In this document: piece by piece, positions 10,052 to 20,019 of the stretch | Position numbering within the stretch: the stretch's first letter is position 1 | Layout: each line of letters opens with the position of its first letter | Source of the DNA: Phialophora verrucosa | Taxonomy: Eukaryota; Ascomycota; Eurotiomycetes; Chaetothyriales; Herpotrichiellaceae | Assembly (NCBI GenBank): GCA_002099365.1 | Contig: MSED01000014.1 | Span: 1,116,001 to 1,180,000, forward strand | Direction of reading: 5' to 3' | Length of the DNA stretch: 64,000 nucleotides | Program-made: the position numbers and the translations under genes | Notes under the pieces: generated by a model | Database searches by the model: none | The model's input: only the letters and a program-made list of their open reading frames with translations | Told to the model about the DNA's origin: nothing

Positions 10052-11647
10052 ATGAGCTCCCCGTCCCCGTCCCCGTCCCCCGACCTCCGGCTGAACCAGA
10101 TTGTCAAAGGCGCACCCACGACCAACATCTCCGCCTCCGCAATACCCCCTCCTCTCCAGTCGCTGGGAAAGCAGTCGTCGGACACGCAACACTCCTCACT
10201 AGACCCTCATCTCTCGACGCTCCCGTCGTCCCCACCCCAAATCTACCTGAACCTCCTGATCCTCGAATCCTCCCTCCGCGCACAGTACCTCCACCTGGTC
10301 TCCCGGCGGCGTCTGAATACCTTCTTCATTCTACTGCTCGCAGCCTGGAACGGGCTTTTCTTCTACGCGCTCTTCCTGCGCCCAAGGGAAGATGGAACCG
10401 GCCTGGGCGGCTCCGTGTACTGGGTCATTGAGACGGGCGAGAAACTCGCCCTAATGGGCGGCGTCGTGACCGTCCTCCTCGTCTGGGGCACGGGGCAATG
10501 GGAAAGGGGCATCCGATGGCCGCGGAAATGGCTGGGCACCACGAACCGCGGGCTCCGCACCTTCAACCTCCGCGTGGTCATCACCAAGAAACGCTTCGTC
10601 CGCGAAATGCTCGGCCACCTGAGTTTCCTGCTGCCCTTCGGCCTGTGGCGCGAGGCCGGCGGCAGCGACTGGCACCTCGTCGAGCACGAGACGGGGCTCG
10701 TCGTGGAAGAAGACCTGGCCAAGGGCGGCGACGGCATCATGCTCCTCCTCCTGCCCAAGTCCTTCTCGCCGGAATTCCGCGAAAACTGGGAGGAATACCG
10801 CACCGAGTACTGGGACAAGGAGAACGAGCGACGCGCGGGCCTCCGGCGCAAATTGAACGCCCAAAGACGATCCAAGGCCAAGGAGGCGGGCGGGTGGAAA
10901 TGGTGGACGGGCGCCTGGCGCCTGCAGTCCTCGCGACAACACCACCAGCGCAAACACCACGATCTGGAGAAACACCCGCATGGCCATCATTTGCACGGCT
11001 CGGCGCACCGCGCGTCGCTCTCGGAAAAGCACCACACGCACAGCCGGAGCCGGCAGTCCTCCCGCTCGTCGACCCCACATCTCGACGTTGACGGCACGGC
11101 CGAGCGCCCGCTGTCCGAACGCATGCGCCGTGGAAGTAGTGTGTCCAGCACCGCGAGTGCGAGGCGCAAAGCCACCCGCGACAGGAAGGACGGCAGCACC
11201 CCGACGGGATCCCCGCTCTTGAGTCCCTTGACCAGCGCGAGCACCAGCCTGAGCATGAGCATGAGCAGCAGTGCCGAGGACGAGAGGGAGGAGCGGAGAA
11301 GGCGCCGGAGAGAAAGGGAGGCGGCCAAGAAGGAACGCGAGAAAGAAAAGGCAGAAGCGGAGAGGGATAGGGAAAGTCAGATATTAGAAGAGGGCTCCCT
11401 TCATCAAAATCAGCAGAAGGCCAAGACCAAGGGCAAGGGCAAGGGTAAACTGAAACAGGAGCCCGAAGTGAAGAATGAGAACGAGACCGGGAACGGCCAG
11501 GCCAATGCGGCTATTCCAGCGGGTGGTTATGGCACTGGCGAGAGTTCTGTGCCGACCACGCCGCTGGATAATGGCCAGGCCTTCTCTCTTGATATCGCTA
11601 CTCCTGCGTCGTACGAGGACGGGACGATAAAGGCAGAGCTTAAATAG
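10052..11647 (+). CDS. spo7: Spo7-like regulatory subunit of the Nem1-Spo7 protein phosphatase
   Basis: Spo7 partners the phosphatase Nem1 at the nuclear/ER membrane and activates the phosphatidate phosphatase Pah1 (lipin), so it controls membrane versus storage lipid. The single exon encodes 531 aa. The conserved N-terminal block reads DLRLNQIVKGAPTT, then PPQIYLNLLILESSLRAQYL, followed by two membrane helices (about 91-109 and 131-149) and the juxtamembrane block FNLRVVITKKRFVREMLGHL, all typical of Spo7. The C-terminal half is low-complexity: His-rich, Ser/Arg-rich, then a Lys/Glu/Arg run. This makes the protein longer than yeast Spo7, as in other filamentous fungi. An in-frame ATG at 9941 would add 37 residues; 10052 is chosen because the conserved block starts right after it. 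It converges with a PAP2 lipid phosphatase. Confidence 0.88.
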   Translation: MSSPSPSPSPDLRLNQIVKGAPTTNISASAIPPPLQSLGKQSSDTQHSSLDPHLSTLPSSPPQIYLNLLILESSLRAQYLHLVSRRRLNTFFILLLAAWNGLFFYALFLRPREDGTGLGGSVYWVIETGEKLALMGGVVTVLLVWGTGQWERGIRWPRKWLGTTNRGLRTFNLRVVITKKRFVREMLGHLSFLLPFGLWREAGGSDWHLVEHETGLVVEEDLAKGGDGIMLLLLPKSFSPEFRENWEEYRTEYWDKENERRAGLRRKLNAQRRSKAKEAGGWKWWTGAWRLQSSRQHHQRKHHDLEKHPHGHHLHGSAHRASLSEKHHTHSRSRQSSRSSTPHLDVDGTAERPLSERMRRGSSVSSTASARRKATRDRKDGSTPTGSPLLSPLTSASTSLSMSMSSSAEDEREERRRRRREREAAKKEREKEKAEAERDRESQILEEGSLHQNQQKAKTKGKGKGKLKQEPEVKNENETGNGQANAAIPAGGYGTGESSVPTTPLDNGQAFSLDIATPASYEDGTIKAELK

Positions 11648-11805
11648 GCCTGATAGAGCAGGGCAGGTATCGTTCACCTGATACCAATGCAATGATGTTA
11701 TTGATGACCCCCAGAGGAATGAACGACATATCTAGGTACTCCGTACCACTATTCACTTGATCGTACCAAGTGTCCAGGCAGTGTTCAGTGGCTGTTGTCA
11801 TTCTT

Positions 11806-12998
11806 CTAGTGCTGGATGCTATCACTACCGCCCCGGTTCAAGCTCAAGCTCAAGCTCGGGCTCGGGGGTGGCGGACTCCAACCTGATCTCCTCCATGCCC
11901 TTTCAATATCTCTTGTCTCCTCCGCGCCATCGACGCCGTACCCATGTTCTAGCTCGATCTCATCTTGGTTTGAGGTCGCCTGGTCCTCCCTCTCCTTCTC
12001 AACCACCCTCTTCAGTCGCCTCCCTACTCTTGGCTTCCAGTTCATCGTCCCGTCCGTCAGGCTTCTGTACGCGGTCCTAAACCCCAACAATGCCGTTAAG
12101 ATCCCAATCGCTGCCCCGGCCAGACAATCGAGCGCATGATGATGGTAGCTCAACCACAACGTGCAGGAAATGTAGGTCGCGCACCAAATCGGCATCAGCA
12201 CCAGCAGCATCCTCCAGAAGCCCAATTTTCCTGCGTGCCAGTCATGGTCGCCGGAGTGGAGGTGCGTGAAGAGGTATATGGTTAAATAGCCGAACCCTGC
12301 AAATGCAATCTCACTGTGTCCTGACGGAAACGACTGTACCCCCCACTCGATTTCTTTGCCGTTCCCCTTGCACACGTCTTGCACGCGGTACATGATCCCG
12401 TTGAAACCGACGCCGCTCCCTAGGGGCATAGGCCGCGGTTTACACACCGAAAGGAAATGTGGCCGAAGTCCCCCGATGGTCTTTTTCAGGATCACCTGGA
12501 AACAGGTCCCGGTGGCAAGGGCGTACAGGAGACCCAGCGTCGCGGCCCAGAAATCGGCAAAGGACTGGATGATGATTTGCGAAAGGAGTATCGTGCCCAA
12601 CGGAATGAGGGAGCTCAGCAAGCCCGCAGTAAGGGAGTTGAGGATAGCAGGTCGGTAGGGATAGGCAAGGGAGGGGTTGTAGACGGCGCCGGTGGGGTCC
12701 AGGAGCGGAAAGAGGAGAGGTGGACGTGTTGGGATGAGGAAGACCTGTGGGTGATCGTAAGTGTCTTGACCATTGCCAGGTTCAGTAAGGAGCAGAGGTC
12801 ACGTACCGCCCCTGCAATAGCACTCATGAGAAGGATGAGGAGGAGGTCTGGCCAGTGGTCGAAGAAAAATGCTTTGCTGTAGCGACCGAGACGGCGGAAG
12901 GACGCTCTGTGCGGGATCGAGCGGGAGAGGGACTGGTAGATGAGGGTTGGGAATTGAGGGCGAGGTGGATTAACGGGTGCGCTCAGCAAGTCGCTCAT
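11806..12998 (-). CDS. PAP2-family lipid phosphate phosphatase (Dpp1/Lpp1-like)
   Basis: This is a membrane phosphatase for phosphatidate, diacylglycerol pyrophosphate or related lipids. Exons 12998-12807 and 12744-11806 (minus) join in phase 0 (GTACGT donor, CACAG acceptor) to give 376 aa. Exon 1 has a soluble start and a first membrane helix (HWPDLLLILLMSAIAGA). Exon 2 supplies FPLLDPTGAVYNPSLAYPYR, then motif 1 KKTIGGLRPHF, motif 2 SFPSGHSEIAF and motif 3 region LSYHHHALDCLAG. The SR pair expected five residues before the motif 3 His reads TL; the His and Asp are kept. Some fungal PAP2 subfamilies also lack this Arg. The C-terminal tail is polar and low-complexity. The gene lies convergent with spo7, 158 bp apart. 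Confidence 0.85.
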
Positions 12999-13335
12999 TG
13001 TCTTTGCTGGATTGCATGGATAAGGATAAGCGGACAAAATTAATGCTGTTGGACCTGTGGCCCAGTCTTCGTGGGAACGCATATACGAATGAGATGGCTT
13101 TTCGGACGAGGCCATTTCGAAGAACGATACAGATGGTGATCTTCTGTTAGACGTTGGCGGGCTCAATAACTGGCAACAACGACCAGTGGCAGCTTCGGTT
13201 GAGATCAGACCGCGCATGCTGCCGCAGCCAGCGACGAACCTTCCCCTTGAGAACACAAGAGATGCAGAAAGTAAAACGTCGTACACGATAAACCACATCG
13301 AATCTCCGCCTCTTCTGCTCGGCTCGGCCGCGTAC
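12999..13335. other. Intergenic region between PAP2 and SET/MYND genes
   Basis: Both neighbours are on the minus strand, so this holds the PAP2 promoter and the SET gene 3' region. The PAP2 frame is open upstream through this stretch, but that extension has no family similarity. Confidence 0.55.
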
Positions 13336-15480
13336 TCACACTGTTTTGAATGCTGCGCGTGACGGGGCCTGCTGGCCGTGAGCCGAAAGACGAGACTCTC
13401 CAATTGTCTTGAATGCGATCTCTGCATGGTGTCGAGGCGGTTCGCGCAGTCTTGGGGCAGCGGTCCGTCTTGCTTCATACGTGCATCTCTCACATCTGCA
13501 ATCGCCGCCCAGTACAGCTTGCAGGCGACCTTGCCGTTCCCGGTGGTCTTTCTCCTGGACGTCGGTGTAGTGGTTCCAGATCTCCTCGCCGGCGCGGATC
13601 CCCTCCCACGGCATTATGCTAGGCTTGTCAGGCCGCTCCCACACTCGTTCGTTGACGACTGTCAGGTTTCTGACGCCCGATGGTTTCCAGGTCACATTCG
13701 GGTTGCAGCTGTGGTTTGCCAGACACCAGAGGGGATGGACAGCAGCTACCTCGGGCTTGCCGCTCCATGTCGACTGTTGTGCATCGGCCACGCCTCGGAA
13801 TTTGGCGAACAGGGTCTGAACGATCCACCAGTCGTACTTCTTGAGCCAGGTGGCACTGTATGGTCGGCATCGGTCCCGCGAATGCATGAGAATCTCGAAC
13901 CACTGCAGGGGCAACTCGATATGGTGCCGCACGCTGTAGGGCAGAGTCTTGGGACCACTCTTGATGGGCAGTTCAGTGACATGTGGAGTGGGAGAGAAAT
14001 CGCCCCAGAGATATTTGATTTCGAAGAGGTCGAGCGGGTGAAGCTTCTGCGTCTCCGACATCTGCATTGTGCGGGAAAGCAGGAGGAAGTATAAGTCCCA
14101 TTCTGGAGTCGTCGAGCTCTCGGCTCGGCCGAGGTTATGGATGTCTTCGTTGCCACTTGTTCCTGGGCAGAAGGGTGCTTCAGCTGGGGGATAGCCTTCG
14201 TCTGTCTCGTAGTCGTCCTCGTTCGGACGGTGATAGCGCTCTGTTGCAGCTGACTGGCAGTCCTCGGAGCAGAACGGGACATTGCATCCGATACAATACC
14301 TGCGATCCGCTTGACCGATCCCTTCCAGATCTGCGGCGCAAGCGTCACAAAGAGCTTCACCGTGCGGTCGTATGCCTGTCAAGACTGACCGCTCTTTCAG
14401 AATTGTGGCCCCAGGCGCGAGGTGCCTTTTTGCAAACAGTCCCAATTGCGAAGAGCAATTGGCACGTGTGGAAACGCTGGGTTCTTTCTCGCCGATGGAT
14501 AGTCTGGGTACGCCCAGGTCGAGGGACGGCGTGAGCGTCGGAAGTGTGGAGATTTCCGCCTCGAGGTCTGGCGCGGCCTCATGGAGTCTGTCGTTGATCT
14601 CTTTCAATGCCTCCTTGGACATCCTCTCGGGCTCATGTTCATTCCAGGGGTACACTTGCCGCTGACACCAGCCGAACACCGTCGGCTTGTGGTCCTCTTG
14701 TCGCAATATGCCCACGCATTTTCTGAACTTCGCCTCATCGTCGTACACGGTCGAGTATTTGCAGAAGTCTTCCGTAACCTCCTCAATGTCTTTGGCCTTA
14801 TCCATCGTCTCATCACCTTCCAAGGCACGAATTGCCCTCTTCACGGTCATGATCTCGTCGATCCATAGCTTCGCCTGGACTTGAACACCTAAGATGATGG
14901 CGGAACGGCACAACAGAACGAGAGACCAGTACTCGTGCTTCAACGCCACAGCAGTCACCTCTCGCTCGTCCTGCTCGTCCCCGGTTGTCGGCCAGGGTTC
15001 GCCTTCCGAATCGACAGGCACTAGATCCGAGATATCGGGCCCGTCAAGCGCAACCAAGCATAATGTATACGAGACATACGCATCCGCCAAAGCCAGCTCA
15101 CTGTAGCCCAAGGCCTCGTAGACTTCTGCTCGTGTAAGGATAATCTCGGGACAAGGACCAGGACATTTCGCCAATCGTTCAGTCAAGCGGTGGCGAGCCA
15201 GCAGCAGGTACGTGAATCTCCTCCGCCGATCTGTGAGCTTCCGAATCTCTGCCACTGAAGGGCCATTAGGGCTGCTGAGAGCAGCACTATGGTCGTCTGG
15301 CAGTTGGTCCAAAATCTTTCGCAAGTAGCCCGGGAGAGCCGAGCCATCATCGTCAGCCGGGCTGCCCATTGTTACAGTCTCTTCCTCTGACAGAGAGGGG
15401 TCAGAAATTGTGAGATCTGTCATTTCGTCTGAAAAATCGAATGTGCGAGGTGAGCCATCAGTATCTAGTTTGATCGTCAA
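13336..15480 (-). CDS. SET and MYND domain protein (SMYD-like lysine methyltransferase)
   Basis: This is a single-exon protein of 714 aa. An N-terminal helical, TPR-like region (about 60-280, with EALGYSELALADAYVSYTLC) precedes a split SET domain. The SET N-part is SSQLGLFAKRHLAPGATILKE. It is interrupted by a Cys/His-rich zinc module (CDACAADL, RRYCIGCNVPFCSEDC), as in SMYD proteins. The SET core follows with LWCLANHSCNPNVTW, the NHSCxPN signature that binds S-adenosylmethionine, and GEEIWNHYTDV, corresponding to the usual GEE-x-Y motif. A post-SET CRCERC ends the catalytic part. Histone or non-histone lysine methylation is inferred from the family. The first ATG of the frame is used; later Met codons near residues 20 and 38 are alternatives. 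A second MYND protein lies just upstream on the same strand. Confidence 0.85.
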   Translation of the reverse strand: MTIKLDTDGSPRTFDFSDEMTDLTISDPSLSEEETVTMGSPADDDGSALPGYLRKILDQLPDDHSAALSSPNGPSVAEIRKLTDRRRRFTYLLLARHRLTERLAKCPGPCPEIILTRAEVYEALGYSELALADAYVSYTLCLVALDGPDISDLVPVDSEGEPWPTTGDEQDEREVTAVALKHEYWSLVLLCRSAIILGVQVQAKLWIDEIMTVKRAIRALEGDETMDKAKDIEEVTEDFCKYSTVYDDEAKFRKCVGILRQEDHKPTVFGWCQRQVYPWNEHEPERMSKEALKEINDRLHEAAPDLEAEISTLPTLTPSLDLGVPRLSIGEKEPSVSTRANCSSQLGLFAKRHLAPGATILKERSVLTGIRPHGEALCDACAADLEGIGQADRRYCIGCNVPFCSEDCQSAATERYHRPNEDDYETDEGYPPAEAPFCPGTSGNEDIHNLGRAESSTTPEWDLYFLLLSRTMQMSETQKLHPLDLFEIKYLWGDFSPTPHVTELPIKSGPKTLPYSVRHHIELPLQWFEILMHSRDRCRPYSATWLKKYDWWIVQTLFAKFRGVADAQQSTWSGKPEVAAVHPLWCLANHSCNPNVTWKPSGVRNLTVVNERVWERPDKPSIMPWEGIRAGEEIWNHYTDVQEKDHRERQGRLQAVLGGDCRCERCTYEARRTAAPRLREPPRHHAEIAFKTIGESRLSAHGQQAPSRAAFKTV

Positions 15481-15733
15481 GAACCAGATAAATTCTTCCT
15501 TGGCGACTTCTCCGCGATACCGACTAGGCCTAAACTGGCGCCGAGTCTGGGGGCTAGGCTTTGACGCTGGTGGGCTTGTGCTCCGACGTCGATCCCCTGC
15601 TATAAAGGGGGGAACATGTACGGTAAATAGCTACTTTCGGAACTCCCTCGTGGACGGTTTGGGAGGAATGAAAATGATAAGAAATCAGAGCCACTCCCCA
15701 ACCCACAAACGCGTCAACGCCTAGTCGACTCCC

Positions 15734-16611
15734 TCAAGCCTGTATAGGATTGCCGGACCTGTCCACCTGCTGGATTTGGCCATCATCACATCGGACTTGG
15801 ACGATCTTCGGCCTGGCAGTCCCACCAAGCCCAGACATGACGATCCCCTCCACCAAGCCGTCACGGTACGACTTTTGCATAACAGCAGTTCTCCCAGCCT
15901 CGGTCTTCAGTTCTCCTAGCACTCTCTCAGCTTCAATGTTCGCCGCTTGCGGCGTCAAGAAAGTCCCGCGCATTTCCATGCCTTCAACAGGCGGGTATTG
16001 GCTCCCCGGGCCAGAATCACCGACACTCATATTCGGGCTCGCAATAGTGATACTCCAGACTTTGCAAGGCAACGCCCGAGCGACGTCCCGGTTGCGTTCC
16101 CTCAACAACTGCAACTTCATGATGTTGCCATCCGGCAACGGCGCGTTGAATTGTTCCACGTTTGGAAACGCCCCGTTGGAGACGAGGTCGTCGAGCATAT
16201 CTCCGCCGGTACTCTCTTCAATCTCCATCTTTGCGCGGAGTTGATCGAGGACCTGGTCTAATGGGTAGTAAGGCCCCGAGATGGAAACATCTAACATGTG
16301 GGGCTTTGAAGTCTTGAGATAGTATATCACGTTGGGTCGGGGGATCGTGCTGGCTCGCCCCGACGGGGGGGCAGGCCGGTCAGGCGCATGGTCATACGAT
16401 TTCTCGCCGGGACCTCGCCGCCATCAGCTAGAACACGGCATTCCTGTTTGTGTCTGGGCCAGTCACTGCGCTGGCAGACAGTCGAGCAGTAGTGTCGAGC
16501 ACGACAGCGGCCACAACGCTTGAGGGGCCCCTCTTCAGGGCCGGGGTGATGCTGGCATCGAAAACAGTGCGACGTGATAGTCTGGGAGGAGTCTGGGAGG
16601 ACATGGAGCAT
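15734..16611 (-). CDS. MYND zinc-finger protein with interrupted frame (frameshift at a G7 tract, or a very short intron)
   Basis: Two overlapping frames encode one apparent protein. The upstream part (16611-16327) carries a MYND finger with ligands CFRC, CGRC, HYCSTVC and RHKQEC. The downstream part (16330-15734) begins with VIYYLKTSKPHMLDV and continues to a stop at 15734, with no domain I recognise. The frames meet near a run of seven G (16365-16371, C7 on the coding strand). One extra base there would fuse them as a smooth protein of about 292 aa. An alternative is a 44-nt intron with a GTATGA donor, a CTGAC branch and a poor GAG acceptor. So this is a sequencing/assembly indel, a recent mutation or a minimal intron. 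The start at 16611 is uncertain: the frame runs up to 16659, and a small upstream exon is possible. Confidence 0.6.
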
Positions 16612-16954
16612 GCTTAGGGTATGAATCAACGAGACGATATGCAAAACAAGGAGAGACACAGCCTTGCAATTTAATTTTCAGGAGTGATTGTCCGGCTAAC
16701 AAGAATCGAGCTGCCTCGTCCACTGCGTGAAGGATGATACTCCTGCCGACTTGACCTGAGAGGAAATCTGCCCCGTAGCACTTAACGCGACCGCGTCGGC
16801 GCGTCGATGAGGCTAAAAGCCGCCTAGCCGCTTTCCAGCAGCGATCCAAAAAGCAGCGGGATACCAATGACGCAAGCCGAAGCATTCGCCCATTGACGCT
16901 CCCCGCGACTGCACCTCGCACTGTCGGTCGTTGTGGTCTGGTTCGTCGTCCACT

Positions 16955-17737
16955 ATGGCTCGCATCCTCATCACGGGCTCCTCGGACGGGCTGGGCTCTT
17001 TGACTGCACGTGCGCTCATCAAAAAGGGCCATTCCGTGGTCCTGCACGCGCGAAACGACCAACGGGCTCAAGACGCGCGATCAGCATGCCCCGACGCCGA
17101 GACTTGCGTCGTCGCCGACCTCTCCGATATTTCGCAGACGAAGAAGCTGGCTGAAGATATCAATCGCTTGGGTGCCTTCGATGCTGTCATCCACAACGCA
17201 GGGCTTTATACCGGGCCCTATCGGAAGACGAAGGAGGGTTGGCCCAGCATATTCGCAGTCAATACCCTGAGCCCGTATATCCTCACCTGCTTGATCAATC
17301 CCAAGCCGAAGCGACTCGTGTTTGTATCGTCTGGCCTTCACAGTGGAGGAGACGCATCGTGCAAGGACATCACCTGGCAAGAGCGCGGCGAGCGGGGTTA
17401 CAGGGACTTCCAAGCGTACTCCGACACCAAGCTCCACGATATACTCCTTGCGTGCTTTTTTGCCAAGAAGTGGCCCAACGTACAGAGCAACTCGCTGGAT
17501 CCGGGCTGGGTCGCGACTAAGATGGGGGGTGCTGGAGCGACTGGGGACATTCACGCTGCGGTAGATACGTATGTCATGCTCGCAGAAGGGTCGGGCAAGG
17601 CGAAAAACGCATCGGGGAAGTACTGGTACCATTGCCAGCCAAGGTCGCCGAAACGGGAGGCAAATGAAGACGCTGTACAGAAAAACCTGATCAAACAACT
17701 AGAAGAACTTGCTGGGGTCAGTGTACCGGATATTTGA
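16955..17737 (+). CDS. Short-chain dehydrogenase/reductase (classical SDR)
   Basis: This is an NAD(P)-dependent oxidoreductase of 260 aa, a typical length for a classical SDR, in one exon. The Rossmann motif TGSSDGLG lies at about residues 7-14. An ADLSD acid follows strand 3, VIHNAGL is the NNAG equivalent, LVFVSSGLH carries the active-site Ser strand, and YSDTK is the YxxxK catalytic motif. SLDPGWVATKMGG is the usual PG loop after the active site. The start codon at 16955 sits directly before the ARILITG strand; eight extra upstream codons to a non-ATG start were ignored. The substrate cannot be inferred. It lies head-to-tail before the P450 gene, so co-operation with that enzyme is possible but unproven. 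Confidence 0.85.
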   Translation: MARILITGSSDGLGSLTARALIKKGHSVVLHARNDQRAQDARSACPDAETCVVADLSDISQTKKLAEDINRLGAFDAVIHNAGLYTGPYRKTKEGWPSIFAVNTLSPYILTCLINPKPKRLVFVSSGLHSGGDASCKDITWQERGERGYRDFQAYSDTKLHDILLACFFAKKWPNVQSNSLDPGWVATKMGGAGATGDIHAAVDTYVMLAEGSGKAKNASGKYWYHCQPRSPKREANEDAVQKNLIKQLEELAGVSVPDI

Positions 17738-18131
17738 ACAACACGGCCCGATACTCAGCAAGTATCCCAGATTTTCGAGCCTCTAATTGATCTCTTTACC
17801 CTGGGCAGTTCTGCCAGCATGCACCCGAACGACCAAGGGCATGGCAGCGACTCGAATCCCGGCGGGCATATCGAGCATCAGCACCATCAGCGTGAACGAG
17901 GCGGCGACGGCGCCCTCACGTGTTGAGGGTGGATGGGAAGCGAGTTTCACATGCGTCACATAGCCAATCACAGCCACGTGAAATGCTCCTGTCAGCCAAT
18001 CACATGCGCCGCAATGCTCCCCGCCGGAATCTCACCCCCCTACGAATCTGACATTGCGTCGAAACCTCCTTTCTCACTGACCGCAACATCGCCGTGAGCG
18101 TTTCCTTTGGTTCCTGCTTTCAACAGCCAGC
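17738..18131. other. Promoter region of the P450 gene
   Basis: This plus-plus spacer of 394 bp has no coding sequence. It contains two CCAAT boxes and a CACGTG, listed separately. Confidence 0.55.
17964..18000 (+). promoter_or_regulatory. Paired CCAATCA boxes flanking a CACGTG E-box
   Basis: AGCCAATCACA occurs twice, with CCAAT at 17964-17968 and 17996-18000, 32 bp apart (about three helical turns). A palindromic CACGTG at 17975-17980 lies between them. In ascomycetes CCAAT is bound by the HAP/CBC complex and CACGTG by bHLH factors. The pair lies about 130-170 bp before the P450 ATG. Confidence 0.5.
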
Positions 18132-20019
18132 ATGTTCTTGCTTTATGCGGGTTTGTCTTTGGCGCTGCCTTACCTAATATGGTCGTTGTTTCGGTTCACG
18201 AACAACTACATCGAAGCAAAGAAGATTGGGTTGCCGATCGTGATCTGTCCCATCGATCCGCGCAATCCACTATGGCTGCTCACCAAAGACAGCCTCAAAC
18301 CCATCATCTCTTGTCTTCCATTTGGCCTGGGTGAATGGGCTGAGCGAGCAGAAGTCGGGTGGACTTTTTACCACAGATTCTCCGTCCATGCCAAATATGG
18401 TCAGGCCTTCACCATTGTCTGCCCCGGCACCAACGAGATTTATATGGCTGAACCCACTGCCACCGAAGATATCCTGCGACGGAGAAATGACTTCATCAAA
18501 GACCCAGACGTCTATGGCATGCTCGACTTCTATGGACCAAACCTCGACACAGTCAACGGCAAGGTGTGGGACCGCCACCGGAAAATCACCGTCCCGCCCT
18601 TCAACGAACAGAACAGCGCGTTGGTGTGGCGAGAAACAGCAGAACAGGCAGACCAGATGCTGGAAGTCTGGTCCAAGGCCGAGTATGTTACAACAACTCA
18701 AGGCGATGTTCATGCTGTTGCACTGAATGTACTTTGTGGCGCCGGGTTTGGATTGCACAGTAGCTTCGTCGACTCCAGATCACCGGTCGCGGATGGCCAA
18801 TCCCAGCTCCGGCTGGGATATCGACAGAGTCTACAGACTCTGTTGGCAAACATCATACAGCTTGTTCTATTGAGTCTATTGAAGAAGGCGGGGATCCCGC
18901 AGTATCTGTTCTTCGGCGGTATGCGCAGAATCGCTCTGGCCTACGAAGAGTTCAAAGGGTACATGATGGAGATGCTGGAGAAGGAGAAGGCGGCGTTCGA
19001 ACAGGGCGACCTCACCAGGCACAACTTGATGAGTGCACTAGTCAGAGCATCCGAACAATCACGAGAGGCCGCCGGAACGTCGAAGGAATCTCCCGACATG
19101 TCAGCAGCGGGCCTGTCCGACGACGAGGTCTTGGGCAATCTGTTCATCTACAACCTGGCCGGCCATGACACGACTGCGGCTACGCTCCACTTTGCAATCA
19201 CCCTGCTTGCCGTCTTCCCGGAGTGGCAGAAATGGATTGCCCAAGAGGTCGACGAAGTACGAAAGGCTGATCCCTCAGGCCTGTGGTACTATGAAGAGAC
19301 CTTCCCCTTGCTCGAAAGATGTTTAGCGTTGATGGTAAGAATGAGTCATACTGTTGAGGACCCGCTAATGCCTTGTAGTATGAGACTGTCCGACTGTACG
19401 GACCCGTCGTCATGATGCCTCGTTACACAGGAGATGCCACTCAGAGGCTTAAGATCCTGGACAAGGAATGTATCATACCTCCGAGGACTTCTGTGACCTT
19501 GAACTTTGCAGCGTTACACAGCCATCCCGACTACTGGGGGCGTGATGCGCTGAGTTTCCGGCCGGACAGATGGATTGTGCCTGGAGAAAAGAAGGCAGGC
19601 GAGCCATCTCTATTTCAGCCAGCTCCGGGTTCCTTTATACCCTGGAACGCAGGGCCTAGAATCTGTAAGTTGACTTCATCCCCAAAGCACGTGCGAGCTA
19701 CACACCCTATGTCATGGCATCTCGTGTGAAGCGTTCTTTAACCGACGGTCTTTCTACTGTTGCTCACGCTGAGGTTTGCTCTGATGTCTTTTCAGGTCCG
19801 GGCAGGAAGTTCTCCCAGGTGGAATTTGTTCGCATCATCTTTACGTTGTTTGCCAACGGCTCGAGGGTGGCATTGGTCCACGAACCCGGGGAAAGTGAGC
19901 AAGCCGCCAAGGCGAGAGTCCTGCGAATCGTAAACGAAGCCAAAGTCGAAGTAACGTTGAAGATGGTCGACGCCGAAAGGATCAAGCTCAGGTGGACCAA
20001 TGAGACGAGTCCTCCCTGA
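18132..20019 (+). CDS. Cytochrome P450 monooxygenase
   Basis: This is an ER-anchored haem monooxygenase of 570 aa. Exons 18132-19334, 19379-19664 and 19796-20019 join cleanly. The N-terminal anchor is FLLYAGLSLALPYLIWSLF. The WDRHRKITVPPF segment is the C-helix (WxxxR). AGHDTTAATL is the oxygen-activating I-helix motif (about residue 343), YETVRLYGPV carries ExxR (E403-R406), and FRPDRW is the PERF-like motif. The haem loop FIPWNAGPRICPGRKF has the thiolate Cys at 497. The last intron splits that Cys codon, and restoring it by splicing confirms the model. The overall layout is like the fungal P450s near the CYP3/CYP4 type, but I do not assign a family number or substrate. Its neighbours are an SDR upstream and a Zn2Cys6 regulator downstream. 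Confidence 0.92.

Noticed and set aside
10451..11080. Long minus-strand open frame inside the Spo7-like gene
   Set aside because: It is a shadow of a GC-rich coding region; the plus frame has clear Spo7 motifs.
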